Part shown: positions 33,763 through 45,020 of the stretch, in pieces
How the letters are laid out: each line of letters opens with the position of its first letter
Numbering within the stretch: the first letter of the stretch is position 1
Assembly (NCBI RefSeq): GCF_905147045.1
Contig: NC_065894.1
Location: 843,501-907,500 of the forward strand
Reading direction: 5' to 3'
Length of the DNA: 64,000 nucleotides
Source: Nymphalis io
Lineage: Eukaryota; Arthropoda; Insecta; Lepidoptera; Nymphalidae
Notes under the pieces: model-generated
The model's database searches: none
What the model saw: only the letters and a program-made list of their open reading frames with translations
What the model was told of the DNA's origin: nothing
Translations under genes and position numbers: made by a program

Positions 33763-34610
33763 AAACGTATTACATACAAATCTATACAAATAAGCAATTT
33801 CTACAATAAATAAAGTATAAGTATACAACAAGATATATATGAATAAACGTGCATAACTTATCTCGATTGAAATATTTTCTCAGATAAATATTTATAAAAT
33901 TCCGTTATTAAATAATTTATTTTTATATCAAATAACCGTATCACGAGTAGTTATTAAAATCAACGACCTCTCGAGTATTTAAGAATTAATAAAATTACTA
34001 TCTGTCACAGATTATAAATAATAAGATAACCTTGTAACACTTTCAATATAAAACCGTGGAACTGATTAATTAAAAAACGAGTTTTTAAAAATTTAAACAA
34101 ACGTCGTAGAGAAAGTGCGTGAGAATGAACACTTAAGGTTAGGGCACATTGTTTCTCTTCCTGCCAGCCGCTCTATATCCGCTCTTATGGCTATTTATAG
34201 GAGCTGATGTGCCCGCGTCTTTATTTGGAAATCCATTGCACATGGATATAATATTTCTTACTTAACCCTTAGAATCTTATTATTTTCTGGAATACGAAAA
34301 TACAGTTTGCTAACTAATTAATATGATACAATTTTGTCATAAATTATAATTATTTATTAAGCAAGCAAGATTTTAAATTAATAATCCTCATAAAGGAGTA
34401 ATTACTGAATTCTATCTAATAATACTGTGATGTCGTTTTTAAGATATTATTTGAATGATTATATATTTATTGTTTTTTAACGAAATCGTATAGCCTTCGA
34501 CGTTTATTAATATAACATTTACTTTGTTTCTAGTTAAATTAAATTATGAAGCTGCTCAAATACTCAAGCACCGCAAATATTTACTTGTATCTAACGAATA
34601 TGAATTTAAG
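33763..34610. other. Unassigned spacer
   Basis: No gene. A GC-richer patch at 34140-34225 (cttcctgccagccgctctat) lies between A+T-rich flanks. Confidence 0.4.
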
Positions 34611-34800
34611 GGACTGGGTTTTGAAACATAAGGTCCTTGGTCGTCTGATACTAAAAAAATGATAAAAGATCTATCTATGAAACTGGTCCACACTGGTGAC
34701 CAAAGAGCTGGCGCTTATTTAACCCAAAGGTTGAGTCTAGCGGTCCAGAGGCAATAGTGCCAGCGTCTTGGGAACAATGCCACAGCACAATCTCTCAAAT
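34611..34800 (+). pseudogene. Retroelement-like coding remnant, frameshifted
   Basis: A frame across 34648-34763 reads LILKKMIKDLSMKLVHTGD then QRAGAYLTQRLSLAVQR. Deleting or adding one base near 34755 lets it continue GNSASVLGTMPQ in the next frame. The block (GDxRAGxxLxQRLSLAxQRGNxAS) resembles, from memory, a repeated segment in insect retroelement-type proteins. It is broken by at least one frameshift, with no start. Family and function are not certain. Confidence 0.45.
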
Positions 34801-35049
34801 AAATTTGTAATGCGTATTTTGTTTTATTTTAATTTTATATATTATAAAAATGACTGTACATAGCTTAAAAATAAATGAATAAATATAGGTAACTATTTAT
34901 TAATCGCCACGAAAAAAAAACTATAAGAATAATACAATTTAATTAAAATCAGCTTAGCAGTCTGATGCGTTTGTGAAAATAACATAACTTCATAGAAAAT
35001 GATTGGCATTACGGCTACATCACTGTCTTCATACACAGCTTACTCACAA

Positions 35050-35152
35050 CCGTTGTTTAGCGGTTAGAACTCGTTAATCTTAATTATCGCGGGTTCGAAG
35101 CCGGCTGGCACCACTGATTGTATGAACTGTTAATTTGTTTTAAAATTTAATT
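35050..35152 (+). repeat. SINE-A 5' part, split by a LINE tail
   Basis: Head ccgttgtttagcggttagaa, B box gcgggttcgaagccgg, then gttaatttgttttaaa. Resumes at about 35360. Confidence 0.75.
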
Positions 35153-35359
35153 ATTTACTACCTTTTGTTTCTGTTTTTTATTTAAATATTTCTAATTTCT
35201 ATTTATTTTTTGTATATTTTGTTACTTTATTTGGTACCTCTTATTGTAATTGTGTTTGGGAATGGCGTGTTTGCCTGTAATCGGTTGTGCATAGTTAGTT
35301 TAAACTTAATGTAAAGCGTGTTATGTACAACAGTTGGAGATCCAAATAAATAAATAAAT
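35153..35359 (+). mobile_element. Truncated LINE 3' tail in SINE-A, (AAAT)n end
   Basis: Ends gatccaaataaataaataaa. The body has tgtttgcctgtaatcggttg and agcgtgttatgtacaacagt. 5' truncated, with no coding part. It separates two halves of one SINE-A. Confidence 0.6.
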
Positions 35360-35513
35360 AGAATCTCGTACTCAGCAGTGAAGGGAAACCTCGTGATAAA
35401 ACTTGCATGTGTATCCACCAAGTTGCATTGAAGCAGCGCGTTGAAAGACGCTCCAAACCTTCTCCTCAAATGGGAGAGGAGCTCAGCTGTGAGATATTAC
35501 TGGCTGTTACAGC
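35360..35513 (+). repeat. SINE-A 3' part, split by a LINE tail
   Basis: gaatctcgtactcagcagtg, tgcatgtgtatccaccaagt, ctccaaaccttctcctcaaa, ending ttactggctgttac. Confidence 0.8.
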
Positions 35514-35954
35514 GGATGTTTAACTCAACATTGTTTTTTCTCCTTCTATCACTATTGATTTCACATTCGAAAGAAGAAGACAGCATTGTTTAATACCTTT
35601 TAACAACATTTATAGGTGAAGTGTTATTATATTAATGTGTCTACTCGAATAGAAGTTCCATTCGAGTAGGTTTATAAATAAAGTTCTTAGAAGAAAATGC
35701 CAAGTTTCAGTTGAAACGGAAATATAGTACTTTCATAAATAACTACTTTCTATGAAACCGAAGTCACACGCAGAGCTTAAACACAAATTAAAATGAAGAA
35801 CGTTATGATATGTACTAGCTGCCTATCCCGACTTTCCTCAAATAATAAATTGTATGCAAGGTGCATTTCATGATCATCGGTTGAGTTATTAAGACGAGAA
35901 AGCGTTAAAAATCAATCAACAACAAACTCATTTTAGCATTTATAATATTAGTAA
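35514..35954. other. Unassigned spacer
   Basis: No gene. Includes an inverted pair ctactcgaatagaagttc/cattcgagtag (about 35641-35668). Confidence 0.4.
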
Positions 35955-36316
35955 TGTCCTCCAGACCGATTTCGGCCACGGCGGCCAATCTCAAGAGAGA
36001 TTAGCCAACTACGCAGGAGATATTATAGTGCACAAGTGTGTGCGCAAACACAGGTACACTCTCTATTCCCTAACTCTCATAATCCAATGGGACGGCAATC
36101 CGACACGACCGGAATGAGTTCAGGCGCAGGACCAACGGCTTTACGTGCTTTCCGAGGCACGGGAGTGTACACACTTCCAACTTCCACACTCCGGGCTGCT
36201 ACTGAGAATTTTCTGACAGAAAAACCCAATAACTTTTTATTGGCCCGACCTGGGAATTGAACCCAGGACCTCCGGGTCTGCGGCCTTATATCAAGCCACT
36301 AGACCAATGAGGCAGT
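35955..36316 (-). repeat. SINE-D, full length (type copy)
   Basis: Read leftward: head gcctcattggtctagtggct (A box), then gtcctgggttcaattcccag (B box), body with gttattgggtttttctgtca, end ggccgccgtggccgaaatcg and gtctggaggac. About 360 bp. The 74-codon frame at 36036-36260 is the antisense of this element. Confidence 0.9.
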
Positions 36317-37174
36317 CATAATAATTCATAAGAATATTAGTAATAATATATTGAAAATTATATATATTTTGTCTTTATTTCTATTTGATTAAATGAAAAA
36401 CAATGATCTTATTGTTTAGGGTTCTTTTTAAGCCAACGCTGGACCAGCTTCGACTAATCGTTTGGATATATGTGAAAAGGTAAGTTTTGAGTGCTTTGAT
36501 CATTGGCGACAAGCATTGGTCGTCCAACTGAACTGGTGTCCGTTTTTTGTGTACACATCAAAGGATTTTGTCCCATCAACATAAACGTATACTTAAATAT
36601 GTTAGGAAGGTTATTCTAAATTATAATAAAATCAAAACTTATATTTATATAAATAGTGTTAGAAAGCGAACAAAAAAGCATACAAATAGCAATTTTTCTT
36701 TATATTATTTAAATATTTAATTATAATATTTATAATATAAGTACTTTCTATGTCGCCTTCGAATATTAAAATGTAGAGTATTTCCTGTTTCCTGCGCGGT
36801 AAAAGTTGAATATTCTGTTATATGTAATTAGTTCATCTAAAACACTTCGCAAAAAACTATTATGACCACACAATAAAGATAAAAAATTGATTTAAATAGT
36901 GGCGAGGAAATGTTGCAACCTAATAAAAAAAAACCGTTTAACAGAAAGTATAACTCATTTATTATGTCGAAACCTTTATAAAAAATAAATTGGGATGTTT
37001 AAGAATATAAATTATGAATGATTAACAGTTTAACAGTTTCATCTCTTTCTATCGAATGTCAAATCAATGATGGTAGAAAGAAAAAAAATCAGATAAAATT
37101 ATATGGTTGATTCTGTATTTAACTTGTCAGAAGATATCAAAAGATACTAAAGTCAGAATTACGTTGTCCACGTC
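36317..37174. other. Unassigned spacer
   Basis: No gene or labelled repeat. GC-richer at 36428-36470 (aagccaacgctggaccagct). Confidence 0.4.
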
Positions 37175-37227
37175 CTGGCTGTGGGTTTAGCATGATGCTT
37201 TCCTTCACCATTAAGCAAGTGATTATT
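37175..37227 (-). repeat. SINE-A scrap
   Basis: gcatgatgctttccttcacc, then attaagcaagtgattattta: SINE-A middle. It joins directly to a SINE-B fragment. Confidence 0.5.
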
Positions 37228-37395
37228 TAGGTCAAGTTTCGGTTTGAAGGGTGAGCCAGTATAACCACAGGCAACGTCGTAGTTCCCAAAGTTGATGGTA
37301 CATTGGCAATATAAGAAATGCTAATATATCTTATCGCGTCTATGGGCGGCGGTGACCTCTTATCATCAGGTGGCCCATTTGTCCGCTTTATATGT
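37228..37395 (+). repeat. SINE-B, 5' truncated
   Basis: gtttcggtttgaagggtgag, gtagttcccaaagttgatgg, ctatgggcggcggtgacctc, catcaggtggcccatttgtc. Confidence 0.85.
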
Positions 37396-37477
37396 ACAGC
37401 ATTAAATAAAATAGACATTATAGAACTTTTATATTATTAATGATATGAAATCGAATTGTTATTTTTTAATTTTTTAT

Positions 37478-37590
37478 TTATTTCATTTAGAAGCATTAAT
37501 TACAATGACAAAATCAAAATAAAAACTACCACCACTTCTGAAAAGAAAGTACAGCGAAGAATCAGCGAAAGAAACTCGGCGTGTTTTTTC
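37478..37590 (-). mobile_element. LINE-F-like 3' tail, antisense
   Basis: Starts with the complement of the terminal attttgattttg, then actaccaccacttctgaaaa and cagcgaaagaaactcggcgt, in the order of a LINE-F tail read backwards. Confidence 0.6.
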
Positions 37591-37937
37591 GACAAATTTT
37601 ATAATTAATTAAACATGTACAAATATAAAAAAATAATTGCAATTTCATTTAAAAAAAGGATATTTTGTAGGAAGTAAATAATTACAGTTATTTCAAGACA
37701 CTTGTGCTACCAATTAAAAAAAAGTTTACGCATCTGGGACGATAAAAAAATCAATTCTTCACAAGAACAATGATGTGAATGTGAAAATTGTTGTAAACAA
37801 TATAGAAAAGGCGTTATGACAAGCGATATCGATATTACTGTTACATATGTAATTATGGACTACATTATATACTTAACTGGCTTCACCTCACGGTTTCACT
37901 TCCGTGTAGCCATGTATAAAAATACTCTATGCAATAA
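37591..37937. other. Unassigned spacer
   Basis: A+T-rich; no gene. Confidence 0.45.
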
Positions 37938-38092
37938 TAGCCTGTATATCCCACTTACGAGCTAGGGCCTCCTATCTTTGAGTTAAGAGGTTTTGGAGCT
38001 TATAATACCACGCCACATGTGGTAGGTTTTGACTTGGCACGTGTGGGTTTTCTGTTTTCCTTCAGCGCCGAACACGAGTTGAACTATGAAAC
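37938..38092 (-). repeat. SINE-A, decayed 3' half
   Basis: tgcaataatagcctgtatat, ggagcttataataccacgcc, tctgttttccttcagcgccg. The head is absent; the sequence stops where the element at 38094 begins. Confidence 0.7.
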
Positions 38093-38093
38093 T

Positions 38094-38341
38094 GGGGCCC
38101 AATTATACTAAACTATAACGATTACGATACGTTACCGATTCAATTCCAATCCAACTTTGACTATCCTATATTTATTCGGATCGGAACCGAACCGATATGA
38201 TGTTAACATATACCGATATGTCAAAAAAACTTAATTGTTAACTTTTATACCAATAGTCGATAATTTCACTAAAGAATAGGAAAACGATCACGCTTCGATT
38301 CGATTGCGATAAAGTGACAATTTGTTAGTAGAAAGAGCCCC
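38094..38341. mobile_element. MITE-like element with GGGGC...GCCCC ends
   Basis: The left end ggggcccaattatactaaac and the complement of the right end (ggggctctttctactaacaa) form imperfect TIRs. No coding frame. The right part (agaataggaaaacg, gcttcgattcgattgcgata, aagtgacaatttgtt) recurs at 63276-63358 and weakly near 60469. Superfamily unknown. Confidence 0.55.
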
Positions 38342-39804
38342 GTCTTGCTTTGATGCGTGATTGTCGTCGATTGGTTACATCGATATTAAATAAGTTGCCA
38401 GTTTAAAATTAATACATTTTTGAAGGCAATATGGTTTTTTTTATCTGATGTGTGTAATATTTTATCACAATCAGGGCCTATTAAAATTCAATTGTAAGAT
38501 TTCATCTACACATTCGAACAAGTGAAGTTTAATGAAAAAAACAAATGTTTACAAAAAGTTCAGAAGCAAAAAATGCAAACTTGCATTTATAATAATAGTT
38601 ATTTCTTATAGGAAGACAGACTATTGTGTTCCTCTAATGGTATCCCATCACGTGTAACTATCGACATTGGCAAGGTTACAATGGTAAAATTATAAGTTAG
38701 ATGTTAGCCAAGCTATTTACTGAATATGACATGGGATATAATCTACCATTAGTGCGTTACTCTATGGAATTATGTAGTTCGTATAATAGAATTGTCTAAG
38801 AGGCGTATTTCAGAAGCTACCACTGGCTTCTTATATCCCAAGCTCCCATCGCATAATGTCTTCGTCGATATCTTGTCAATCGAAATAATTATATATAAAT
38901 ATTTTTATTAATAGAATTGCCTACCTATACATAATATATAAAGCAGTAGTAACTCTGTACATTGAATTAGAAGTAACCTTTTGTTAGTAAATATAATATT
39001 TTATAGTATATTTAATTGTTACAATAATAAAAAAATAATTAATTTGTCATGAAATTGTTATTGTCAAAAATATTAGAGTAGTCATTTATAACTTGTTGCT
39101 TTTTAGATCGTCGTCGGCGACCTAAATATGATGAAACGAAATTTTATTCAAAGAGTAAATATTCCGTTTAGAGTTTTAATAATTTAGACATCTTTTTGAA
39201 GTAAATTTGACAACGCACAGCCTAAGCTTGTAGGTCTAAGAACATCAAATTCCTTATTGAACGTGGGTGACAAGGAAATTATTTTTAAAATTAAAAAAAT
39301 ATTTTTTAGGGGGGTTAGAATAAGGGATGAAACTTTGTATGGAAAATTGTAGTTTCTGATGTTAAAAATAAATATTTAGGCTAATGTTACGAAGTTAAAA
39401 ACATAGAAATACCACCAATCGATTGAAATATATACGATTGCTATGTATAATTAACTCTTAAAAGAGAAATACGGTTGTTGGGCTGCCTATTAAAATATGG
39501 CAGCAAGTATTATTTTTTTTAACAATTTCGTTCATTTGTTATGTAGGTGTAATATTATTTTAAATATAATTATACAGAGAATTTAAAAAGCTTGCGTTGC
39601 CAATTTATCTGCTCATATATCCGCAACCTCTCGGCAGCCAGTATGCAAACAGGTACAAATTTGTTGATAAAGTATTATATATAATATTATGTATAAGATA
39701 TATCAATTGAAAGCTAATTTTTTTCTCTTTACGATAGCCTATATAAAAGATTAAAAATATAAGTGTTGCCACCTGTTAAAATTACATCTGAATAAGAAAG
39801 ATTT
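38342..39804. other. Unassigned spacer, about 1.4 kb
   Basis: No gene. A probable SINE-B scrap lies at 38605-38680 (cttataggaagacagac, ctatcgacattggc). 39290-39340 has a long A/T run and ggggggttagaataagggat. Confidence 0.4.
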
Positions 39805-40101
39805 TTTTTTTTTTTTTATAGAATAGGAAGGCGGACGAGCATATGGGCCACCTGATGGTAAGTGGTCACCAACGCTCTTAGACATTGGCATTGTAAGAAA
39901 TGTCAACCATCGCTTACATATCCAATGCGCCACCAACCTTGGGAACTAAGATTTTATGTCCCTTGTGCCTGTAATTACACTGGCTCACTCACCCTTCAAA
40001 CCGGAACACAACAATATCAAGTATTGCTGTTTTGCGGTAGAATATCTGATGAGTGGGTGGTACCTACCCAGACGAGCTTGCACAAAGCCCTACCACCAGT
40101 T
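39805..40101 (-). repeat. SINE-B, full length, possible 6-bp TSD
   Basis: Antisense, T15 run then atagaataggaaggcggacg to agccctaccaccagtt. agattt occurs at both edges. It drives the three overlapping frames here, which are not genes. Confidence 0.95.
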
Positions 40102-40292
40102 AGATTTCGCGCATTATACCTTCCATTCGTTAAAGAATCTTATTTACTTTTCCTGCAGCATGTCATATTGACACATCCATGCATAATAATGAATAAGAAA
40201 ATCGTCGCATCTTTGTTGGCACTGACATTAAGATGTTTTCAATAAAACTTTCTGATTACTTTAGTTTCCAACTATATGTTATGTGTATGTCT

Positions 40293-40440
40293 AGTCTTTG
40301 GTCTAGTGGCTAGCTATAAGGCCGCAGATCACGAAATCCTGGGTTCAAGTCCCACGCAAAAACTCAATAACTTTTAATGACATATTCTATTTTGGCTTGA
40401 CATGGATGTGAACTTACGACCTCGAGATCTGCAGCCAAAT
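40293..40440 (+). repeat. SINE-D head fragment
   Basis: agtctttggtctagtggcta (A box), ggccgcagatcacgaaatcc, tgggttcaagtccca (B box). The body is rearranged: a second, partly inverted B-box-like string follows (gtgaacttacgacctcgaga). Confidence 0.7.
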
Positions 40441-40840
40441 TCAAGTTAGTAAGTTATTAACATGTAACATGAAAATATTATTTAAAAATTACATGGTAAA
40501 AATTAAGTGTATATGAATAATATTTATGAATATATACAGTACATATGTGTATACTTATATAAAAGCTCTAAATGTAAGTGTGGATAGTTATTTCATTGTA
40601 ACCCGTAACAATACACATTATCCGAAGTTAAGGTCCATCGTTAGCTGATGGCCGCCCGCGGGCCAATTATGGTCCATTTCATTCACAAAACTACAGCCAC
40701 GCCATTCTATTCGATTAAGGGTAGTGTACACGAGCTTTTTAAGGGATACTATTGTTGATTACATAGAAAATATTATTTCGAAACGATAATTTTTTTGATA
40801 TATAATCATTGATATAATTTTTTTTTTTGTATAGCCTCGA
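40441..40840. other. Unassigned spacer
   Basis: No gene. GC-richer at 40645-40675 (gatggccgcccgcgggcc, which contains the palindrome gcccgcgggc). Confidence 0.4.
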
Positions 40841-41067
40841 TGGTCTAAGCTGTAATGGGCAATGAGGCCGCAGATACCGAGGTCCTGGGATTAAACGCCG
40901 ACTCGACAAAATAAAAAAGTAATGGGTTTTTCTGTCGAGAAATTCTTAGTAGCAACTTGGAATCTGGAAGTTTTTACAATTCCTTTCCTCGGACAGCACG
41001 ATATGCGATCTTAACTGGATTATCAGTGAGGGAATAAAGAGTGTATTTGTGTTTGTTTACGCAATTG
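40841..41067 (+). repeat. SINE-D, partly decayed
   Basis: agcctcgatggtctaagctg, aggccgcagataccgaggtc, gggtttttctgtcgagaaat, gaataaagagtgtatttgtg; A box and order retained. Confidence 0.8.
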
Positions 41068-41098
41068 TATTTTGACTTTTTATTTAGTGATATGACTA

Positions 41099-41328
41099 AT
41101 CAGCTAGTGGTAAGGCTTTGTACCACCCACTAATCAGATATAATGTACACACAGCAGTATTGTTGTTCCGGTTTGAAGGGTAAGTGAGCTAATGTAATTT
41201 TAGGCACAAAGGACATCTTATTTCCCAAGATTGGTTGCGCATTGACACTGTAAGGAATGGTTAATATATCTTACAACGCAAATGTCTACAGGTGGTGATA
41301 ACATGTTACCATAAGGTCTAATTAACCG
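41099..41328 (+). repeat. SINE-B, diverged
   Basis: tagtggtaaggctttgtacc, ttccggtttgaagggtaagt, aagattggttgcgcattgac. It lies 33 bp before a second, better-preserved SINE-B in the same orientation. Confidence 0.85.
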
Positions 41329-41361
41329 TACGCGTATTTATTTCATAAAATAATATACATA

Positions 41362-41651
41362 CTGGTGGTAGAGCTTTGTGCAAGCTCGTCTGGGTAGGTA
41401 CCCACTCATCAGATATTCTACCGCAAAACAGCAGTACTTGGTATTGTTGTGTTCTGGTTTGAAGGGTGAGTGAGCCAGTGTAATTACAGGCACAAGGGAC
41501 ATAACATCTTAGTTCCCAAGGTTGGTGGCGCATTGGTGATGTAAGCGATGGTTAACATTTCTTACAATGCCAATGTCTACGGGCGTTGGTGACCACTTGC
41601 CATCAGGTGGCCCATATGCTCGTCCACCTTCCTATTCTATATAAAAAAAAA
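41362..41651 (+). repeat. SINE-B, full length
   Basis: catactggtggtagagcttt to ccttcctattctatat and A9. It lacks 2 bp in gggtaggtacccactcatc relative to other copies. Confidence 0.95.
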
Positions 41652-42121
41652 CATTAAAAAATATCGTCAGGATGATATCAATTTATAAACAATGTTTCAC
41701 GTCGTGTGCACGGTCCCTTACGTATTCATGCAATCAGTTAAAATGAGAGCCGGTTTCGGATAAACTCAATCTTAATTTAACTGCCGCTATGAGATAATTG
41801 CAGTATTTTTTACTTAACTAGAGAGATTTAACCCTCCCTGTTCGACCTTGAGTTTCGTTTTTTTTAAAAGCTCCTATTAAGATGCTTTTGTATAAATTTA
41901 ATGTATTCGGTTTGAACAAATTAGATTAACAAATTAGAACAACAACAGTTTTAAATAAACGTTAAATTGTAAAAATTACGAAACAGGCAAAAGGTCTTAC
42001 AGTAGTAGTTGTAGATTTTCGTACATCGCTATATGCTATAAATAAAAATCTCCCATCGCGGCTGTCCTGGCTGACCCGGCTGGACATTTAAAATTCAAAT
42101 TAAATCAAAATGTATTTTCTT
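41652..42121. other. Unassigned spacer
   Basis: No gene. gcggctgtcctggctgaccc (42059-42078) is GC-rich and unlabelled. Confidence 0.4.
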
Positions 42122-42372
42122 GCTTTTTTATAGAATAGGTAGGCGGACGAGCATATGGGCTACCCGGTAAGTGGTCACCAACACCCATTAGAATTGTAAT
42201 AAATGTTAACCATCGCTTACATCGCCAATGCGCCACCAACCTTGGGAACTAAGATGTTATGTTCTTTGTGCCTGTAATTACACCCTTCAAACCGGAACAC
42301 AACAATACCAAGTACTGCTGTTTTGCGGTAAAATATTTGAGGAGTGGGTGGTGGTGGCGAGCTAACACTTAA
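42122..42372 (-). repeat. SINE-B with small deletions
   Basis: ttttatagaataggtaggcg to gagtgggtggtggtggcgag. Internal losses fall near 42168 (from ccacctgatggtaag to acccggtaag) and 42281 (tggctcactca missing). Confidence 0.92.
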
Positions 42373-42379
42373 ATCATTT

Positions 42380-42455
42380 TGCAAGATTAAATTAAATTTA
42401 AATCTAGCACCGCTTCGAAATGTAGATTCTACGAGAAGAATCGACTATAAACGAA
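42380..42455 (-). mobile_element. LINE-F tail fragment, antisense
   Basis: ctagcaccgcttcgaaatgt followed by agattctacgagaagaatcg, the complement of the LINE-F signature. Confidence 0.6.
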
Positions 42456-42794
42456 TTAATTTTTCTGTTCTAAATACCAAGTGACAGAGATAATTAAATA
42501 CAATTGAATTATTATTTAACTTTCATGGTAATAATTAAATACTAACTCTACATTTTTTCAACGCCTTTATAAATTATTACGCTTTATTAATCAAGTTATA
42601 AGTATTTACAGTGATTTAAATTAATTAATTGGAAAAGTTTTAAATATATAAAGATTTAAATGAAGTTGAGTATGTAAATATTTTAGTAAAGTTGAAATGA
42701 ATGTTGTATGCCTTGTAAACAAAGCCATCTCATGCAACGGAATTTTCGTAAATATTTACGTGTTATAGCCATCTTTTTTCATGCCATGGAATTC
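42456..42794. other. Unassigned spacer
   Basis: A+T-rich; no gene. Confidence 0.45.
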
Positions 42795-43005
42795 TTCAAA
42801 AAGTTACCCGAGCCCTTTTTTTGGAATTGTGAAATTCTTACCCAATAATACCACTGCGATGCCCGTCTTCGGCTCGAATCGGAGAAATAGAGCTGTGCTC
42901 CACTCGTGGCTGGGCGGAGTTCCCCTTAGGTGTGCGAAGGTTATATCGTCTCCCCGCATTCTACCTTCTTGTCATGAGTCTATCCCAGCTCTATGTATTC
43001 CTTAG
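42795..43005 (-). pseudogene. G+C-rich coding-like fragment, origin unknown
   Basis: It stands out by composition. The leftward frames GRMRGDDITFAHLRGTPP then SHEWSTALFLRFEPKTGIAV, and the neighbouring frame RRYNLRTPKGNSAQPRVEHS, are both open for about 40-55 codons. The rightward frame 42781-43005 is also open, which fits GC-rich repeat DNA better than a host exon. I think it is a transposon remnant, but no domain can be named. Confidence 0.35.
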
Positions 43006-43649
43006 CAAATTTAAACGCAATTTTGTAATGGAATCGTATACATTAGGGGCAATTAATAATATATTTGTTCCGTATGTTCTATCTAAAATCGGTTATTTAT
43101 GTATTAAATAAGTTTTTGTTTCAAATGTGAATTATAGACTATAAAGAGACCACTTAAAAACATGGCATGAATCGTTAATTTTTATAAACTAATTTTAATT
43201 GTTATTACCGCAACGAAATGGTTACCAAAATGACCATGATACATCGTTAAAATTTCATGTTCAGAAACGATTTAGATAATATTTCGACATAACATATTAT
43301 TATTATTATCAAAACTAAAGGCACGGCCAGTAAATATCTTACTGCTAGAAAAAGATCTTTTCTTTTCTCGGGCAGTTCAGCACGAATGTTGGAGAATGAA
43401 CACGTTGTAGAATGTACACACATTGTATATTCATATTACATGGTGTATTACTTTATCGTACAAGAGATCAATTATAGACATAAGTTAAGCACATGGATAC
43501 TGGGGTTAATTGTTCAAGACATTGGTTCTGCAATACTAACTTTATCTTATATTGTTAATGTGCTGGTAATGGAAACTATGACGCTATCTCTCCTGCCAGG
43601 AATTATACTGTTATTAGAAAATGAAATGAATTTATAAATTTCAATTTCA
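43006..43649. other. Unassigned spacer
   Basis: No gene. gatcaattatagacataagt and aagcacatgg (43467-43496) look like a SINE-A scrap. Confidence 0.4.
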
Positions 43650-43810
43650 TACTAATAATATAAATGCACGTTACCTTGTTTCTTACGCTTTCACGTCTTA
43701 ACTACTCAACCGTTTCGTGATATTTTGCATACACGCTTTCAAGGGTGCTGAAAAGGGTTCCTAGCACCTTCACCCTCCCCTTCGACACCGGCGAAGCCAA
43801 GGAATCTAGT
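43650..43810 (+). mobile_element. Helitron-like element (HLE)
   Basis: actaataatataaatgcacg, cgctttcacgtcttaactac, caccggcgaagccaaggaat then a final CTAGT. Confidence 0.75.
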
Positions 43811-44341
43811 AGTTTATAAAATTATTTATTGAATAAATAATCGTAAGTAAAAAAGTAACTATTATTGAAATGATTCTCCAATATATAACCAAATTGATCA
43901 TTCGTGTCGTGGTTATTGATAGATTGAGATGATAAATAGATAAATAACACTTTGGAAATGGTCATATATTAATTAAAAGACCCTTGAGGGTGAAATAATT
44001 AGGGATTCGTAACCAGCTTCTCTAGCAGAACTGAATCCAATTATTAGAACTAAAAATTAAAAAAAAACACACACACACGCTCACACGCACGTGATTTGAC
44101 GTGTCGAGTGCATATGTCACAACCAGTACCAGCTGTCACAGATGGCGCTCAATATCAAGAAATCGAAGGGATCAAATTGCTTGCAACAAGATAAGGTGCG
44201 TGACGCATTTATACTTTTTTTTTTAGAAATTGGTTAATGCTTTCGATGTGTGGTCTGGTTCTGCTACTGAAACAGCCAAGAAAACCGCTTGTTGGAACGG
44301 GGAGGAACGAATTTTGAGCATTAAATCTTCCTATGTAACGG
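43811..44341. other. Spacer with AC tract, E-box and CTCF-like motif
   Basis: No gene. It has an AC-rich tract (44069-44084), cgcacgtgatttgacgtgtc with a CACGTG E-box, and the motif at 44138-44149. Confidence 0.4.
44138..44149 (+). promoter_or_regulatory. AGATGGCGCT motif (CTCF-core-like)
   Basis: acagatggcgct, the same core as at 25375, 26856, 26928, 45021 and 54555. A CACGTG E-box lies about 45 bp to its left. Confidence 0.3.
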
Positions 44342-44683
44342 TACTGCATACAGTAACAGTACAGTAACAGCCTGTTAATGTCCCACTGCTGGGCTAAGGC
44401 CTCCTCTCCCTTTTGAGGAGAAGGTTTGGAGCTTATTCCACCACGCTGCTCTAATGCGGGTTGGTAGAATACACATGTGGCATAATTTCAATGAAATTAG
44501 ACACATGCAGGTTTCCTCACGATGTTTTCCTTCACCGTCAAGCACGAGATAAATTAAAATCACAAATTAAGCACATGAAAATTCAGTGGTGCTTGCCCGG
44601 GTTTGAACCCACGATCGTCAGTTAAGATTCACGCGTTCTAACCACTAGGCCATTTTGGCTTTTTCTGCACATTACTGCATACA
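44342..44683 (-). repeat. SINE-A with 11-bp TSD
   Basis: tactgcataca at 44342-44352 and 44673-44683 flank the element. The tail motif cagtaacag is doubled at the left end. About 12 extra bases (tttttctgcacat) lie between the head and the right TSD. Confidence 0.92.
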
Positions 44684-44854
44684 CATTGGCAATCTTTGAA
44701 TAATTAAATTATAATATTAAAAACGCACATATTATTGTTATCAACAACAGCAATCAAAACAAACATACGGACACACATATGTATATATAACTAGTAATTA
44801 AGCAACAAAGGACCACGGGTGCTTAATATATTGAGGTGAAATAATAAAAAATTA

Positions 44855-45005
44855 TGCACAAGGGATATTATATCTTAGATTCGTTTGTTGTTGGTGCATT
44901 GACAATGTAAGGAATGGTTAATATTTCTTACGAGTACAGCGTCAGTGTCTCTGAGTGGTGATGACCATTTACCATCAGGTGGTAAAACTTGCCCGCACGA
45001 TTCAC
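44855..45005 (+). repeat. SINE-B, 3' half
   Basis: gcacaagggatattatatct, ggaatggttaatatttctta, gtgatgaccatttaccatca; the tail is degraded. Confidence 0.78.
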
Positions 45006-45020
45006 TCTTTGTAATAAATT

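Noticed and set aside
39862..40245. 127-codon frame (MVTNALRHWHCKKCQPSLTY...) and similar peptides at 19577, 41318, 51421, 52549 and 62789
   Set aside because: All are translations of SINE-B on one strand or the other. The shared peptide reflects the repeat consensus, not a protein family.
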